Source: Adenanthera pavonina
Taxonomy: Eukaryota; Streptophyta; Magnoliopsida; Fabales; Fabaceae
Length of the DNA: 64,000 nucleotides
Assembly: GCA_026686845.1 (NCBI GenBank)
Contig: JAIVEN010000015.1
Location: 7,731,501 to 7,795,500 of the forward strand
Direction of reading: 5' to 3'
A model generated the notes under the pieces. The model saw only the letters and a program-made list of their open reading frames with translations, searched no databases and was not told where the DNA came from. A program made the translations under genes and the position numbers. Positions 11,601 through 23,753 of the stretch are shown here, piece by piece (position 1 is the first letter of the stretch; every line of letters starts with the position of its first letter).

Positions 11601-12850
11601 ATTATACGATGCAGCAAACTATTTAATTGTGAGGTTAAATTTAAATCCCACAATTTGAAACTATAGTGGGTTTTTTTTTCTTCTTCTTTTTTTGGGCTAA
11701 GTTGGGAATGATAATTAAGATAGATGCCGATCAATGCACATTTATTATTTAAACAGATAAGAGCATGCTTTTCATTATGATAAATTAGTGGGTATGAAAC
11801 AAAGTCGTGCAAAATGGGGACGTATACCCATAAAATAATCCATAAACTTTAGTTTATATAATTACATGATGTATACTATATACCAACCACAAGAAAATGA
11901 CCTTCTTGTAACAACTCTAATATCCACATCCCTTCCCTTTATGTATCATGTGGTGCTTTTCTTTTAGTTTTTTCCCGCCAGCCAAACATGTGTTGCTTTT
12001 CTTTCACCATTAGCTCCTGGGATATAAATGCCGGACTATACATGTTTGATATGTTAGATTCATGATTATCAAATAATCAATGATCCTGAGTTGTAGAGGA
12101 TTCATGGAATTGAAATTTACATGACATTTTTGCCCTTACATGACACATTTTGGAACCATTTTTACCCTTCACTCCTCAGAACCCTTACTCAGCCTCATTG
12201 GCCCATTTGAGGCTTGAGCATCCCAAAAACTATTTTATTACTAGTGCCCTCCTCAATAGATCATTGAGATACTTGTCCTTCCTAAAAAACTATTTATTGA
12301 TTAAAAAAATTTAAAAGGAAAAGAAAGGGATACTTGGTAGGGAAAGAAATGTAGGTGACAGCATCATATACCTTAATGACCATTGTAAAATAGTGTCGGC
12401 AACTTTCTCTTGAAATGGTATGGTAAAGTGAGAAAAGAGATAAAAGGAAGAAAAGTTTCAAAGCTCAAAAGGGCTTTCACTTGGGGGTCCAACATAAAGC
12501 TTAACCACCCTCTACATCTTTTCACTTACTTCCTCTTCAAGAGTCAACAACCCAGTCAATCCATGTTCCTATCCCACTAAATTCACTAACAAGGAGGAGT
12601 AAATTGAAATGCCACCCTTACTTGTAACAACCCTGATAATTTAGATACTCATTTTTATTCAATTCAATAGTAAAATAAATTCCTGCAGTGCCCTAATAAT
12701 TATATTATTACAAGTAAAAATCCTAATTCGTTAAAAAGTTCTAATTTACTTTTTTAGGTTAAATAAGAATTTAAGTTACAGAATCATTTTTCTTAGAGTT
12801 GACTAGAAAATTCTCAATTTTAAGTCAATCTTAGTATGACTTCATTAGTA
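8700..12850. other. Intergenic stretch without a recognisable gene
   Basis: There is no exon I can name. A minus-strand open frame at 8733-9005 (ends FDKDPVKLLFLDGLLNGDN) has coding-like composition but matches no family I know and has no partner exons. The rest is AT-rich with scattered CT- and GA-rich patches. Confidence 0.4.
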
Positions 12851-12889
12851 TTGAACTATGTGTAATTATTTTTAAGAATTTGTAGCTTC

Positions 12890-13680
12890 CATTCTCTACC
12901 TGTAGGTTACATTCCAAACAACGTCTTAGATTTTGTTTGGAATGAGACATCTTAGTGTTTATTTGGTTTATATTTTTACAAATCAAATTATAGTTTTTAA
13001 TTATTATTTTTTTTTTATCCAAACAAGTTTATAGTAAACCTCTCTACTTTTATTCAAATTTTATTTTTGTAAACTGTAATTATTCTAAAAAACTTTTTAC
13101 AAAAAATTAATCCAAATGGGCACTTAGATTTTAGTTGGAATGAGGGAAAAATTAAAAGAAAAAAATTATGAGAAAAATATGAATGAATATAAACTAATTC
13201 TCAATTTATATTTATTCTTATTTTTTTTCTCAATTTATTTTTCTATTTTTTACTCATTCCAAATGATGAATAAACGTAAAATGAGAGATTTTTTCAAGTT
13301 ACTCTCTTTTGCAATAAATTAAGTGAACTTCTAATTCAGTACTATACCAGATATTTTCTTTTAGTTCAATTTTTAATTTTTAAAAGTCATCGTAATATTA
13401 TATTTTCACCACTTCTAATGTTCATAAATTAAGACAGCAGTTAACTATTGAGTTAGATGGTTACCGTAGCCATTAATGGAGGACACAAATGGGGCCAAAT
13501 GAGGATGATGCTTCCATAAACTCTCCAATTATATATAATAAATTAAATTATAATTTTTAATTATTATTATTTTTTATCTAAACATATTTATAGTAAATTT
13601 TTTTATTTTTATCTAAATTTTATTTTTATAAATTATGATTATTTTAAAATAACTTTCATATAAGAAAAAAAGAATTTAAA
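12890..13680. repeat. Two related AT-rich repeat copies
   Basis: About 12975-13110 (aaattatagtttttaattatta, atccaaacaagtttatagtaaa, ttgtaaactgtaattatt) is repeated in slightly decayed form at about 13540-13665. The first copy is flanked by a near-direct repeat of TTAGATTTTGTTTGGAATGA and TTAGATTTTAGTTGGAATGA (12927 and 13124). This looks like a small non-autonomous element and a relative; no coding sequence is present. Confidence 0.5.
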
Positions 13681-13865
13681 CTCGCACATAATAGTTCACG
13701 GAAAAGATTTTATGTTGATCATGAGGGCCCACATCGCAGCCAAAACCAAGAATCCAGATGATATGTGTGACGCACATTGAAATCGCTGTCTGCCCGGACC
13801 CCATCCTTATCATCGAAGTCATCTACACGTTATTTGTAGACCGGGAAAGTTGTCCAACAAATTAA

Positions 13866-14125
13866 TTCTCGTTTGATTTTCAAGTCTGGCTAGAATTGAT
13901 TTTATGATGTAATTATGATAAAAATTAATTTTAAATTAATATATTTATATTTAGATAATTTATTTAAAAATTAGTTTTGATAAAATTTATAATTTTTTTT
14001 AAATTGAACTTAAACTCTATTTTATAATTAATTTAATTTATTTTGACTAAAATTTAATCTGTATTTATTTAATTGAGAATATAATATATCTGATGTAACA
14101 TTTTCTTATAGGTTATGATCTATAA
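13866..14125 (+). repeat. Dispersed repeat, inverted relative at 57320-57595
   Basis: Shared words with the reverse complement of 57320-57595 include TTTTGATAAAATTTATAA, AATTGAGAATATAATATATC and ATGTAACATTTTCTTATAGG. It is probably a MITE-class element; end structure was not resolved. Confidence 0.6.
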
Positions 14126-14466
14126 AAATTAAAATTTTGAAAAAAAAATTTTGGTTAATAAATAGGAAAAATTTTATAAAAATTTTATTTTTCTAATTTT
14201 TTTAATTTTTTTTTATTTTTATTAGTCTATTTTTATCATACTTTAAAATAAATACTAGTAAAAAATAAAGAAGCAAACAGAAAAGCATCAAATGAATTGC
14301 TTCTCCCTCAACTCAGTTTTGAGCCAAAATTTACGGTGGCAATGTGGTCACATTTTAACACCCAAACATCAACAAAAAAATGGGAGAATTGGTTTTGGGC
14401 TGGAATGGAGTTTTAAAAACAGAAATAAATAGAGCCTTAGATGACTACGTGGGTAACAATATTATA

Positions 14467-16747
14467 TTCCCTTCATTCTTTAATATTTTATTTTATTCTA
14501 AATATAGAGCATTTTATTCTGATTCTACATATATAGTCCTTTATAATATATAAGATAATATTGATTATATATTTTTAAAAGATACTTTTATTTAATGTAT
14601 TTCAAAAAGAAAAATAAATAAATAATAATAATTTTGAAAAAAATATGATTTTTGGAGAACTTGAGATAGTTAATTTATCTTAATTCTCATACTTAATAAG
14701 TGTGATTTGATTAAAAAATGTCTTATATTAAATGTTGGAGGGAGTATAAAAGATAAAAGACAAAATCATACATATCAAGAAAAATAATAAATTTGTCTGG
14801 AATATAAAATAGTTTCTAAAAATACCCTCATTTTATATTAATAACTTTTATATCATGCAATTAATACAAGTGAATTATACTGCAAGTTTTTTTAAAAAAA
14901 TATTATTTTAATTAAAGATATTTTTTAAAAAAATTATTAAATATATCATACAAATTCTGAATATCCCTTATATTAAACATGAAAACTGTCTCAATTATTT
15001 ATTATATTAAGGAATTGAGGGGTATAATATTAATAATAACAATTATTATTATTGCAGGCTTTTATAGTATAAGATGTGTGCCATGAAAGTAAAGTTATAT
15101 GGGTAACTCCATCTTCCACCTTGCATCCGGTTTGCACATCTTTTATCACTCGTAATTTTGTTTTAACTTTAAAATTTTACATTAAAATTAAAATTATACA
15201 TTAATATAATTTGAATTCATAATGCAAGGTTTATACTTCCTCTTATCTATATTATAGGATATTTTATATGATAAATTTTTAGTCTAAAATATAAGGTGCT
15301 AGATATTTTTCTTCTCATTTTACCCATATATTTAATTATTTTTTATTTCTCATTTATAACCTACAAAGATAATAAAATGAGATATTTAATAAAGGTAAAA
15401 TGAGAAATGTTAATACTTTTTGCGTTAATTTCAGGTAAAAAATAATTTTCTTATTATAAATGTAATTAATACTCCCTCTGATCCTTAATATAAGACCCTT
15501 TAAACTGAATTACGCGGATTAAGAATTGGAATTAAAATTAATTAACTACCTTGATTTCTCTAAAAATCCCAATATTTTTTCAAAACTATCTTTATTTAAT
15601 CTCTTTCTCTTTCTCTTTAGATATATTAAATAGGGACATTTTTTTGAAAATGTATAATAAATATTACCTCATATATTGTAAAGAATCTTATATTTAGGAT
15701 CAGAATAAAAAATCCTATATATAAGATCAGAGGTAGTACATAATAGTTTATAATGTATACCAAAGTCCAACATGTATGTGTGTTTATCCAGCCAACTCAA
15801 CTAATAATTTAAACCATTTTGAGAGTTTCACTTCTCATAAATTCAGTTCAGTCAAATTAAGAAAGTCGTATTTTCAAGAAAACACACACACACACATGGA
15901 ATTTTTGGTAATGCAAAAACAGATACACACGCCTTAAAAAAGGAGACCTGTTGTCAAAATTGAAAGTCCCAACCTCACAATACAGCATATACTCCCTCTA
16001 TTCTTTAATATAAAGAATAAAAGGTAAAATTACACAGACCAAGAAAAGTAATAAATTTATCTAAAATATAAAGTAGTTTTCAAAAATATCCTTATTTAAT
16101 GTTAATAATTCTTTCATCATGTAATTAATACAAACGAATTATATTAAAAACATACTATCTTAATTAGGGATATTTTGAAAAAAAATTATTAAATACACCA
16201 GACAAATCCCATGTGTCATTTATATTTTGAAACACGGAAACTCCCTCAATTATCCCTTATATTAAGAAACGGAGGGAGTAAGTTCAAGTTCTAAGACATC
16301 TAGCTACCAAGTGGCAAGTTTGCCTTGGTTTCCTTGATTCACACTTGAGATAAGATCTCACTATATTTTAAATTCTTATGTTTACTATGATATTATTAAA
16401 AAAATGATAAAAGATAAATAATTAACATTTTAAAAAATTAGACACATTTTAGATATATACTTCCTTCTATCATATTTATAAGGAATTTTTTTTTGTGGTT
16501 CTAAATATAAAGAAAAAAAAAAGAAGTCAATGGTGCATTAATTTTTTTTTCCCAAAAATTACCCTTCATTAATGATGTGAGAGAGAGATCAAATACATTA
16601 GGATTCAAATTAGTACTAAATTAAGTAGGGGTAATTTTGAAAAAAATTTAAAATATAAGACAACTTAATTAACTCTAACTAATTAAAACTAATTTTTCTA
16701 ATACCCATGAAGTAGTTTTTTTCTCTTATAAATGGGATCAGAGAGAG
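14467..16747. mobile_element. Cluster of five or more Stowaway-like MITEs
   Basis: Elements flanked by TA with CTCCCTC...GAGGGAG type ends lie at 14467-14744, about 14745-15030, 15472-15736, 15992-16278 and 16460-16747. A further decayed one may lie at about 15233-15450. At least three sequence families are present: 14745-15030 and 15992-16278 are alike; 15472-15736 belongs with those at 44731-45251 and 52146-52380; 16460-16747 is a third kind with a relative near 50571-50870. The region is otherwise empty of genes. Confidence 0.8.
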
Positions 16748-16867
16748 TATCTATTTGCGTAAGATCGACATATCTCATGGCCACAACTTCTAAATGATAG
16801 AATAAACAGCATTTAAAACAACATCATTTTAGTATGCACATCCTCTACTCCTCTATAAGGAGAGATT

Positions 16868-17785
16868 TATGGCCCGTTTGACAGCTGTTTTCAAAACAGT
16901 TATTTTGGGCCTGTTTGGTAGGATTTTTAAAAACAGTTTTTTTGTTTTTGAAAACAGAAAGATAAAAAAACTTGTTTGGTAAGTCTGTTTTTTATAAATT
17001 GTTATAAGAAACAGAAAAATAAAAGAATAGAAAACTCAAAACAACTTTAAAGTGTTTTAGGGCCTGTTTGACAGTGTTTTCTATTTTTTTGTTCTCAAAA
17101 CAGTTTTGTAAAACTGTTTTCAAGAATAAGTTTTGAAAACAAGAAAACAAAAATATCTATTTGAATGATTGTTCTCAAAATCATAACTAATGAGTGATAA
17201 ATGAGTTATTCAAAATTTATAACCTTACCATTAATGAGGTAGATATTTTTCACCTTTTCTTTTGTTTTCCAGAACAAAAACTATAAAATAACTTAAAGAT
17301 GTTCTGAGTTTTCTATTCTTTTGTTTTTCTGTTTCTCAGAACAATTTATAAAAAACAGGTTTACCAAATAAATTTTTTTGTTTTTCTGTTTTCGAAAACA
17401 GAAAAATTGTTTTTAAAAACTGCACCAAACAGGCCCTTTGTTTTTCTGTTTTTTATTTTCAAAAACAGAAAAATAAAAAAATTTATTTAGTAACCTGTTT
17501 TTTATAAAATGTTCTGGAAAACAGAAAAATAAAAGAATAGAAAACTCAGAATATCTTTAAGGTGTTTTGTAGTTTTTGTTTTGGAAAATACAAGAAAAGA
17601 TGAAAAATATCTACCTCATTAATGGTAAAGTTATAAATTTTTAATAACTTATTTAACACTTACTAGTTATGATTTTGGTAACAAATATTTAAACATATTT
17701 TTTTATTTTCTTGTTTCCAAAATTTGTTCTCGAAAACAGTTTTGAGAATAATAAAACAGAAAATGCTGTCAAACAGGCCCTTAAT
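16868..17785. mobile_element. Interleaved hAT-like MITE ends (GGGCCTGTTTG family)
   Basis: Four terminus-like sequences are present: GGGCCTGTTTGGTAGG at about 16907, GGGCCTGTTTGACAGTG at about 17061, the inverse CACCAAACAGGCCC at about 17425-17438, and the inverse CTGTCAAACAGGCCC at about 17766-17780. Between them AAAACAG/CTGTTTT words are very frequent. The 17440-17780 half recurs at 45336-45690. The ends pair in an interleaved order (A, B, A', B'), which suggests insertion of one family member into another followed by rearrangement. Confidence 0.7.
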
Positions 17786-17789
17786 CTAT

Positions 17790-20230
17790 TTCTTTCTTTT
17801 AATTATTCTGTTATTTCGACACTTTAAAAAAAAAACAACGCCTATAATGAAAATAAATTTAATTAATAACCCTAACATAGTAATTAAGATTAAAAAATAA
17901 ATAAATTCAAATCAGCCAAGTTTAATTTAAACACTCCATTCAACCTTAAGTATAGAACATTTTCATTTAGTTCTAAATATACGACTATTTTCAAAATACG
18001 ATATAGTAATTATCATATATTACAAAAAATGCCCTTCTTTAATTCATCTCAAAGCGATTCAGTAAATAGACCTTATTCACTCTTATACCACCCACTACTA
18101 TGATGATTGATTTCAAATGAAAATAATTTTAAAAAGATATTGTGATTTTTTTAAAAAATTAAAGTTATTAATAATTTTAACTTATTATTTTAATCCACAT
18201 GATTTCGTTAAATAAAATCCTATATAGTTAAAACTTAAAATCTCTTTTGCAGCTTCAAGCAAAAAGACCAAACACAGAATCGGACATGCTAGAATAGTAA
18301 TATATTGGCTAATGAAAGAAAGAATAGTAATATATTGAATACATTTCGGGGTCAGTTAAAAAAAAGCATTTAAAATGCTTGGTAAAAAAAAATTAAAATA
18401 CCAAAATACAGATGGATAACTGCGCATCAAACATCCAAACTTCTACTAAGTATAACCAATCCCCATCGGCTAACAATCAATTTTTCTCTAGCTACACTTT
18501 TTCATTCCTTTTTTTTTTAAAAAAAATTGAAACTACATATATTATCTTGTTCGAATGCTAAAAAAAACCAGGAAAGAAGAAAGATGCGTAAACAAAATAT
18601 ATACAGTTCCTCAAAGTTCTGTTACACTAAGAGACAAAATTTCTTATCACTCTCATGTGCTTCATGGCCCTCAAAGCACAGGAACATTTGTCTGCAAGCC
18701 TAAAGCACTGCACAGTACAAATCTCGATACGTAAGATTCATATATGTGAGTGTTTCTGTCTCCAATCCATAAACTGTGATTAATTCATAAATTAACATCC
18801 ATCTTAATTCACTACTATACACACGTAATAATACCATATAACCATTAATTAAAGGCTTAGAATCCGAAAATGTGTAATCAGAGAGACAAAGTCATGTGTG
18901 TGTACTGAAAGAATCTTGAAAAAAGAAAAAATATAAAAACACTGGACAAACTCAAGTGCTCGCTTAGGATTCTCCCTGAGAACGCGATTTATATGCATTG
19001 CAGCTTACAGCTCTTGTAAGGGTTACTTGTTTTTACGTGAAAAGTCAAATAAGTAATTAATTAATTATTTAGAATAAACCAAGCGATTAATAAGGAATTG
19101 TCAGGCACGTGAGAAACCCACGTTCTTGCCATATCTTGGATATAACATGAAACGAAGAATAATTCTTCTTCTAATTAATCATAGATTCTAGAGTCGAAGC
19201 ATGCATGCATTTCTTGGATCAACATGAATCTTATGCAACTTCTAATCATCTTCACATGCCCAACTGTCACTTCTTGCCACTTACATGGCATTCAATGTTT
19301 TACATCCTTCTAATTATATATTTCTATTATATATTTTCACATCCAGTACTGTACAAAAACTTATCTCTCTCTATTTTTGCTAATAACTATATACTTCCTT
19401 AATATTTTGTACATATATATGTATATGTGCATTATATTTTAGTTAGTTTTAACAATTTTTTCTAAAAAAATATAAGCAGAATATATATACTGTGGCCTTA
19501 TATCGGAAAAATCGACGTGTAACTACCATTTAAACATGTAACACTTTTGTTTTACACTAAAGATACGAATTGTGCTATTGATTTTTGAAATTATTTTTAG
19601 AGTAATTTGATTTACGGTTTCCACTTCACAGCTATACATACCCAATATTTTGTTAGATACTCGTGATTACATTTAGTTTTTATTTCCATTTTGAAGTTTA
19701 GTTAATAAAGCAGGTCTTTTTTTAAGTTAAGCTTATAATAAAAAAGATGTAACGAGAACTCTGGCCAAGCAATCATTCAAAATTTTGATTGGTGGGGATT
19801 TCTCTTGAAGGAAATTTTAAGGAGCACAAGGACAAATTCAATAGTTGTAATTTAAATAGAACTGCTTGTAGATTAGACTTATGCAATAATTCTCCAAGTG
19901 GACCTCTGCTAGTCCCTCAACATGTCATTGGTTTCCTATGTGATAAGATTGGGAAGAATTCTCCTTCCTATGGCTTTTTTATTAATGAAAAAACAAGACA
20001 TAGTAATGATAAATGAAAGAAATTAAGATGTAATTCACTATTTCACATTTTTTTTTGGTAGAATTACTGTTTCACATTTTATTCCTTATATTTGGCTCCT
20101 CAATTACTGATGAAAATGAAGATTACAATTTCTGGGATCACAATTGCTTAACCGTGTGTTGATGAAAATGAGAATCAATTTGTTGCCTGAAATGAAGGGA
20201 AAATGAAGGAAGAAAGGTATGGAGTATAGA
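17790..20230. other. Intergenic, upstream of the C2H2 gene
   Basis: No exon or transposon end recognised. Sequence from about 20040 onward becomes less AT-rich and leads into the C/T-rich leader of the zinc-finger gene. Confidence 0.4.
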
Positions 20231-20633
20231 CCCAGCGAGATTGACAGACCGTTACTTTCGGTTAAAGCTGAGATCATCACCCCAACAGGCCCTCTCGGCT
20301 CTCACTCGCCCCTCGCGAAACCCTTCTTTTTCTACAACTAGATTTTACTCAATGGCTACTGCACTGATTACTGCATCACAGTCACACACGCACTGTGCTT
20401 CACACAAATCGATCAATCAGCAGCGAAATTGCGTTCCACCTGCCCTTTTTAACCTTTATTCTTCTTCCTATGCCCCCCTACCCTCGCAAATAGGCATCAA
20501 TTCCCTTTTCCCTTTCTTTTTCTCTCCTCTCTTTTCTCTTTTTCCCTCTCTTCACGCTGTCTTCATCATTCCCATCTTTCTCTTTTGACCTCCCCATTAT
20601 CCCTCCTTCTTCCTCCTCTCTCCATCAATCTTC

Positions 20634-20642
20634 ATGGCGTAG
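20634..20642 (+). promoter_or_regulatory. Minimal upstream ORF (Met-Ala-stop) before the C2H2 start
   Basis: ATGGCGTAG occurs 38 bases before the main ATG in the C/T-rich leader. If transcription starts upstream of it, as the long pyrimidine-rich leader at 20450-20640 suggests, scanning ribosomes would meet it first. Confidence 0.4.
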
Positions 20643-20680
20643 CTCAAAGTCCACAAGTCAAGCTCCTTCTTGCGTAACTT

Positions 20681-21901
20681 ATGGCAACCATTGCCGGTTT
20701 CTTTAGCAAGTTCCTCTCTCTTTTTATCCTCTTTGTCCACCTCGGCTGCTTCATCTTCTCCACCGCCGCCGGCTCCGGCGGTGAAGGAGGAGAACATGGT
20801 AACCCAAAGCCACCGTCAAAGAAACGTAAGGTGTCCCCTGTTTCAAACTCGCAGCAACCTTCTCCTTCCCATCCCAAGTTCAAGACCCGTAAGGCCCTTT
20901 CTTCTTCTTGGACTTTCATCAAACACCTTCTCTCCCCCAAATCCTGCAAAACCACCGACGCTGTGCAGGGATCGCCACAATCCTCCGTCTCCACCGCTGT
21001 CTCCGCCGTCTCCGCCCCACTGCCTCCTTTAGCCTCCACGAGATCCTCCCAGCAGTCGCTAGTCTCTCTGGCGCAGGCCGAACCACATGCGCTGGATCCT
21101 CCGGGAAAGAAACCACCGGGGTCATGTGCAGAATCCGATATCGCCGCCGACAACAACCACTTCTTTCCCCTCCGCAACGACATCTTCCCCTGCACCGCCT
21201 GCGGCGAGATTTTCCAGAAACCTCAAGTCCTCGAACAGCACCAATCGGTCAAACACGCCGTGTCAGAGCTGTTGGAGACTGACGCGGGTCACAACATAGT
21301 CCGGATAATATTCAATTCGGGTTGGACCAACACCCAGAAATGCCCCAGAATAAGTCGAATCCTAAAGATCCATAACAGCCCGAAGATCCTTTCCAAGTTC
21401 GAAGAATACAGGGAGACGGTGAAGGCCAAGGCCGCTCGAAATGGCGCCGTAAAAAAGCGCGACGAGAGGTGCATAGCCGACGGCAACGAGCTCATGAGAT
21501 TCCACTGTTCCACATTCCTCTGCGACTTGGGACTCAACGGGAATTCCGGCATTTGTGGCCAGCAATATTGTAATATCTGCGGGATCATCAAATCGGGGTT
21601 CTCGCCCAAGTTGGACGGAATCTCAACGCTATCGACGAGCTGGAGGGCGCACGTGGCCATCCCGGAGGAGGTGGAGGAGGAGTTTAAGTTCATGAACGTG
21701 AAACGGGCCATGTTGGTTTGCCGGGTCATATCGGGTCGAATCGGGTGCGATTCAGACGAAGCCGACAAAGAGGACGGGGGCTATGATTCGGTGATGGCGC
21801 GCGGAGGAAGCGGAGTTTACACCCGATTGGACGAAGAGGAGCTCTTGGTGTTTAATCCGAAAGCCGTGCTCCCATGCTTTGTGATTGTGTATAGCGTGTG
21901 A
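20681..21901 (+). CDS. C2H2 zinc-finger protein, intronless, At2g29660-like
   Basis: A single 406-codon exon. Residues 171-192 form one zinc finger (Cys171, Cys174, His187, His192; spacing C-x2-C-x12-H-x4-H) within FPCTACGEIFQKPQVLEQHQ. A basic stretch PPSKKRK at 44-50 fits a nuclear signal. From about 195 to the end runs a conserved domain with RFHCSTFLCDLGLNGNSGIC, CGQQYCNICGIIKSGF and a C-terminus in VLPCFVIVYSV. I recall this C-terminal domain in plant C2H2 proteins as related to the PARP catalytic fold, but I cannot confirm that here. An oddity is the N-terminus, residues 6-28, which is strongly hydrophobic (FLSLFILFVHLGCFIF) like a signal or anchor. A later Met does not offer a better start, so the first ATG is kept. 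A two-codon upstream frame ATG-GCG-TAG sits at 20634-20642. The gene lies between two PHT4;1 copies. Coding GC is much higher than the flanks, as expected of an exon. Biochemical role unknown; a nuclear regulator is an inference. Confidence 0.88.
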   Translation: MATIAGFFSKFLSLFILFVHLGCFIFSTAAGSGGEGGEHGNPKPPSKKRKVSPVSNSQQPSPSHPKFKTRKALSSSWTFIKHLLSPKSCKTTDAVQGSPQSSVSTAVSAVSAPLPPLASTRSSQQSLVSLAQAEPHALDPPGKKPPGSCAESDIAADNNHFFPLRNDIFPCTACGEIFQKPQVLEQHQSVKHAVSELLETDAGHNIVRIIFNSGWTNTQKCPRISRILKIHNSPKILSKFEEYRETVKAKAARNGAVKKRDERCIADGNELMRFHCSTFLCDLGLNGNSGICGQQYCNICGIIKSGFSPKLDGISTLSTSWRAHVAIPEEVEEEFKFMNVKRAMLVCRVISGRIGCDSDEADKEDGGYDSVMARGGSGVYTRLDEEELLVFNPKAVLPCFVIVYSV

Positions 21902-23515
21902 TAAACGGTGGTCGTGGCCCGTGATTTTGATCGTGTGGTGGTACTGACACTTTGGATTTTTTGATTTGATAATTTCTTTTTTCCCCAAAAAAACAAGGAT
22001 TGTGGAAAAGGTGTATTGATCTATTATTTTTGTTTGTTTGTTTGTTTTGTGTAGTTGATGGTCACGAGGGGCTAAGGGCAGCAGCTGCTTGTGTAGTTGA
22101 TTGCTATTGTTAGGGTAACGGTGTAAGAATGTAGAGCTTTGTGAAAATTTTCAGCTTCTACTTCAATTTCAATGGTTCACATGGAAGAATACAAATGCAA
22201 TGTCATATGATCATATTGGACCACATTCTGGAAATTATATGATATAACTTAAGTTCTGATTTTTCATGAAGTCTTATTATGAAGTCTGACTTGGGTAGGA
22301 AAATGACATTTCTACCTGTTAGTGTCAGCGACATTAGGTTTTATTTTTGGTTGGTCTAATTAACGTTTACATTTAGAGCCTTTTTATGTCACAGACGACT
22401 TCAATAGTATTGAACCGAAATTTATATTTACGTAACGTCTTTTCATGAAATCCTCCCACTAACCAATTCATTCATTGAGAATGACTGTTGACCATGTGAA
22501 CCAAAGTACCAAACTACACCATGAAAGGTCAACTTATTTCAGTCAATTTATTTTGGTTCCCCACAAGGTGGGTTTGCTTATACGTGTGCTAGATAAAAGA
22601 TACACATAATCTGGGTCTATGTCCAACATAACTGGCTCTAAGGCCCAGCCCAAAACCAAGTAAGAGGATTCTTTGACTCTGAAATAATTTCATAAATAAA
22701 AGATTAAAATAAAACATATTTTTAAATAGTAAGAATTTTTTTTCATCATAGTACTTTTACATTTTGAAGGACTAAAAAAAAATACAAGTTTTACATTAGA
22801 AAAGAAACTAAATTGATATATTCTGTAATTTTCACTTTTATTAAAAAAATAAATATTGATTTAGGCTTAGACTCGTTCAAATAGTATTAAGGCTTTGTTC
22901 CAGCACAAAAATATTAAGGCTATATTAGGGAGTATAGGGAAAAAATTGAATAGTACAACTCATGACAATAATAAAATATAATAAGAAGTCGTATATAATT
23001 ATGTCATTTTGGGAGTTTCATGGATAAATGGAGAAGCATTTTACCATCATTTAAAGTTAAAATAAAAATAATTAACAAAACAAATTCACCAACAAGAGTG
23101 CTATTCTAACAAGATTTTAACTCAATTTTCATCAATGTTACTATTTTTATACCACAAATTATTATGTCATAAAATTTCAAACATCGTTATGCTTAAATAC
23201 CTGATAAATATTGAAAAAAAAATCTGATAAATAATTATATAAATGCTTAAGAAATTAAACATTTCACAAAACAACAATAACATCAATGTTTTATTTGCAA
23301 ATTGATCCTTTACAATTTGAATGGTGTGTTAGATGGTTTTGTCCAGTTCTCTAAGTCTAATTGGCCAAACAAAAAAACAATTTCCTACATACCAAAAATT
23401 ATCTCAATGTTTTATTTGTAAATTAATTGCCGTGCATTCATGCAATCAATAAGAGAGACAAGTAAAAGAATATGACTACATATGAGATTCACATCCTAAT
23501 TTTATACCTATTTTC

Positions 23516-23550
<35 letters not shown>

Positions 23551-23753
23551 GCACTATACACATTCAATTTTGTAAAAGTAGGGGATCCTGATAGATCTAT
23601 TTGGCAGGCACCCAGGCGTAAAGTTTCGGCAAGATGTGCTGCTTCCTCTCCAGACCTCTTCTTGTAGTTGTTTCGTTCCCCGCTTCTGTGGGGATCGAGA
23701 TTTTATCACATCTATACATCCCAAGTAGCAAGCGTCTATCTGTGATTAATAGG
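21902..23753. other. Convergent intergenic region between C2H2 and PHT4;1 copy 2
   Basis: It holds the 3' untranslated regions of the two convergent genes. A (TC)n microsatellite of about 30 bases lies at 23519-23548, within or close to the PHT4;1 3' end. Nothing else was recognised in between. Confidence 0.5.

Noticed and set aside
20241..20588. 115-codon open frame upstream of the C2H2 gene
   Set aside because: Low-complexity Ser/Phe/Pro translation of a C/T-rich leader with no recognisable domain.
20597..21768. Several open frames antisense or out of frame to the C2H2 gene
   Set aside because: They are products of the higher GC content of the real exon; none has a known domain.
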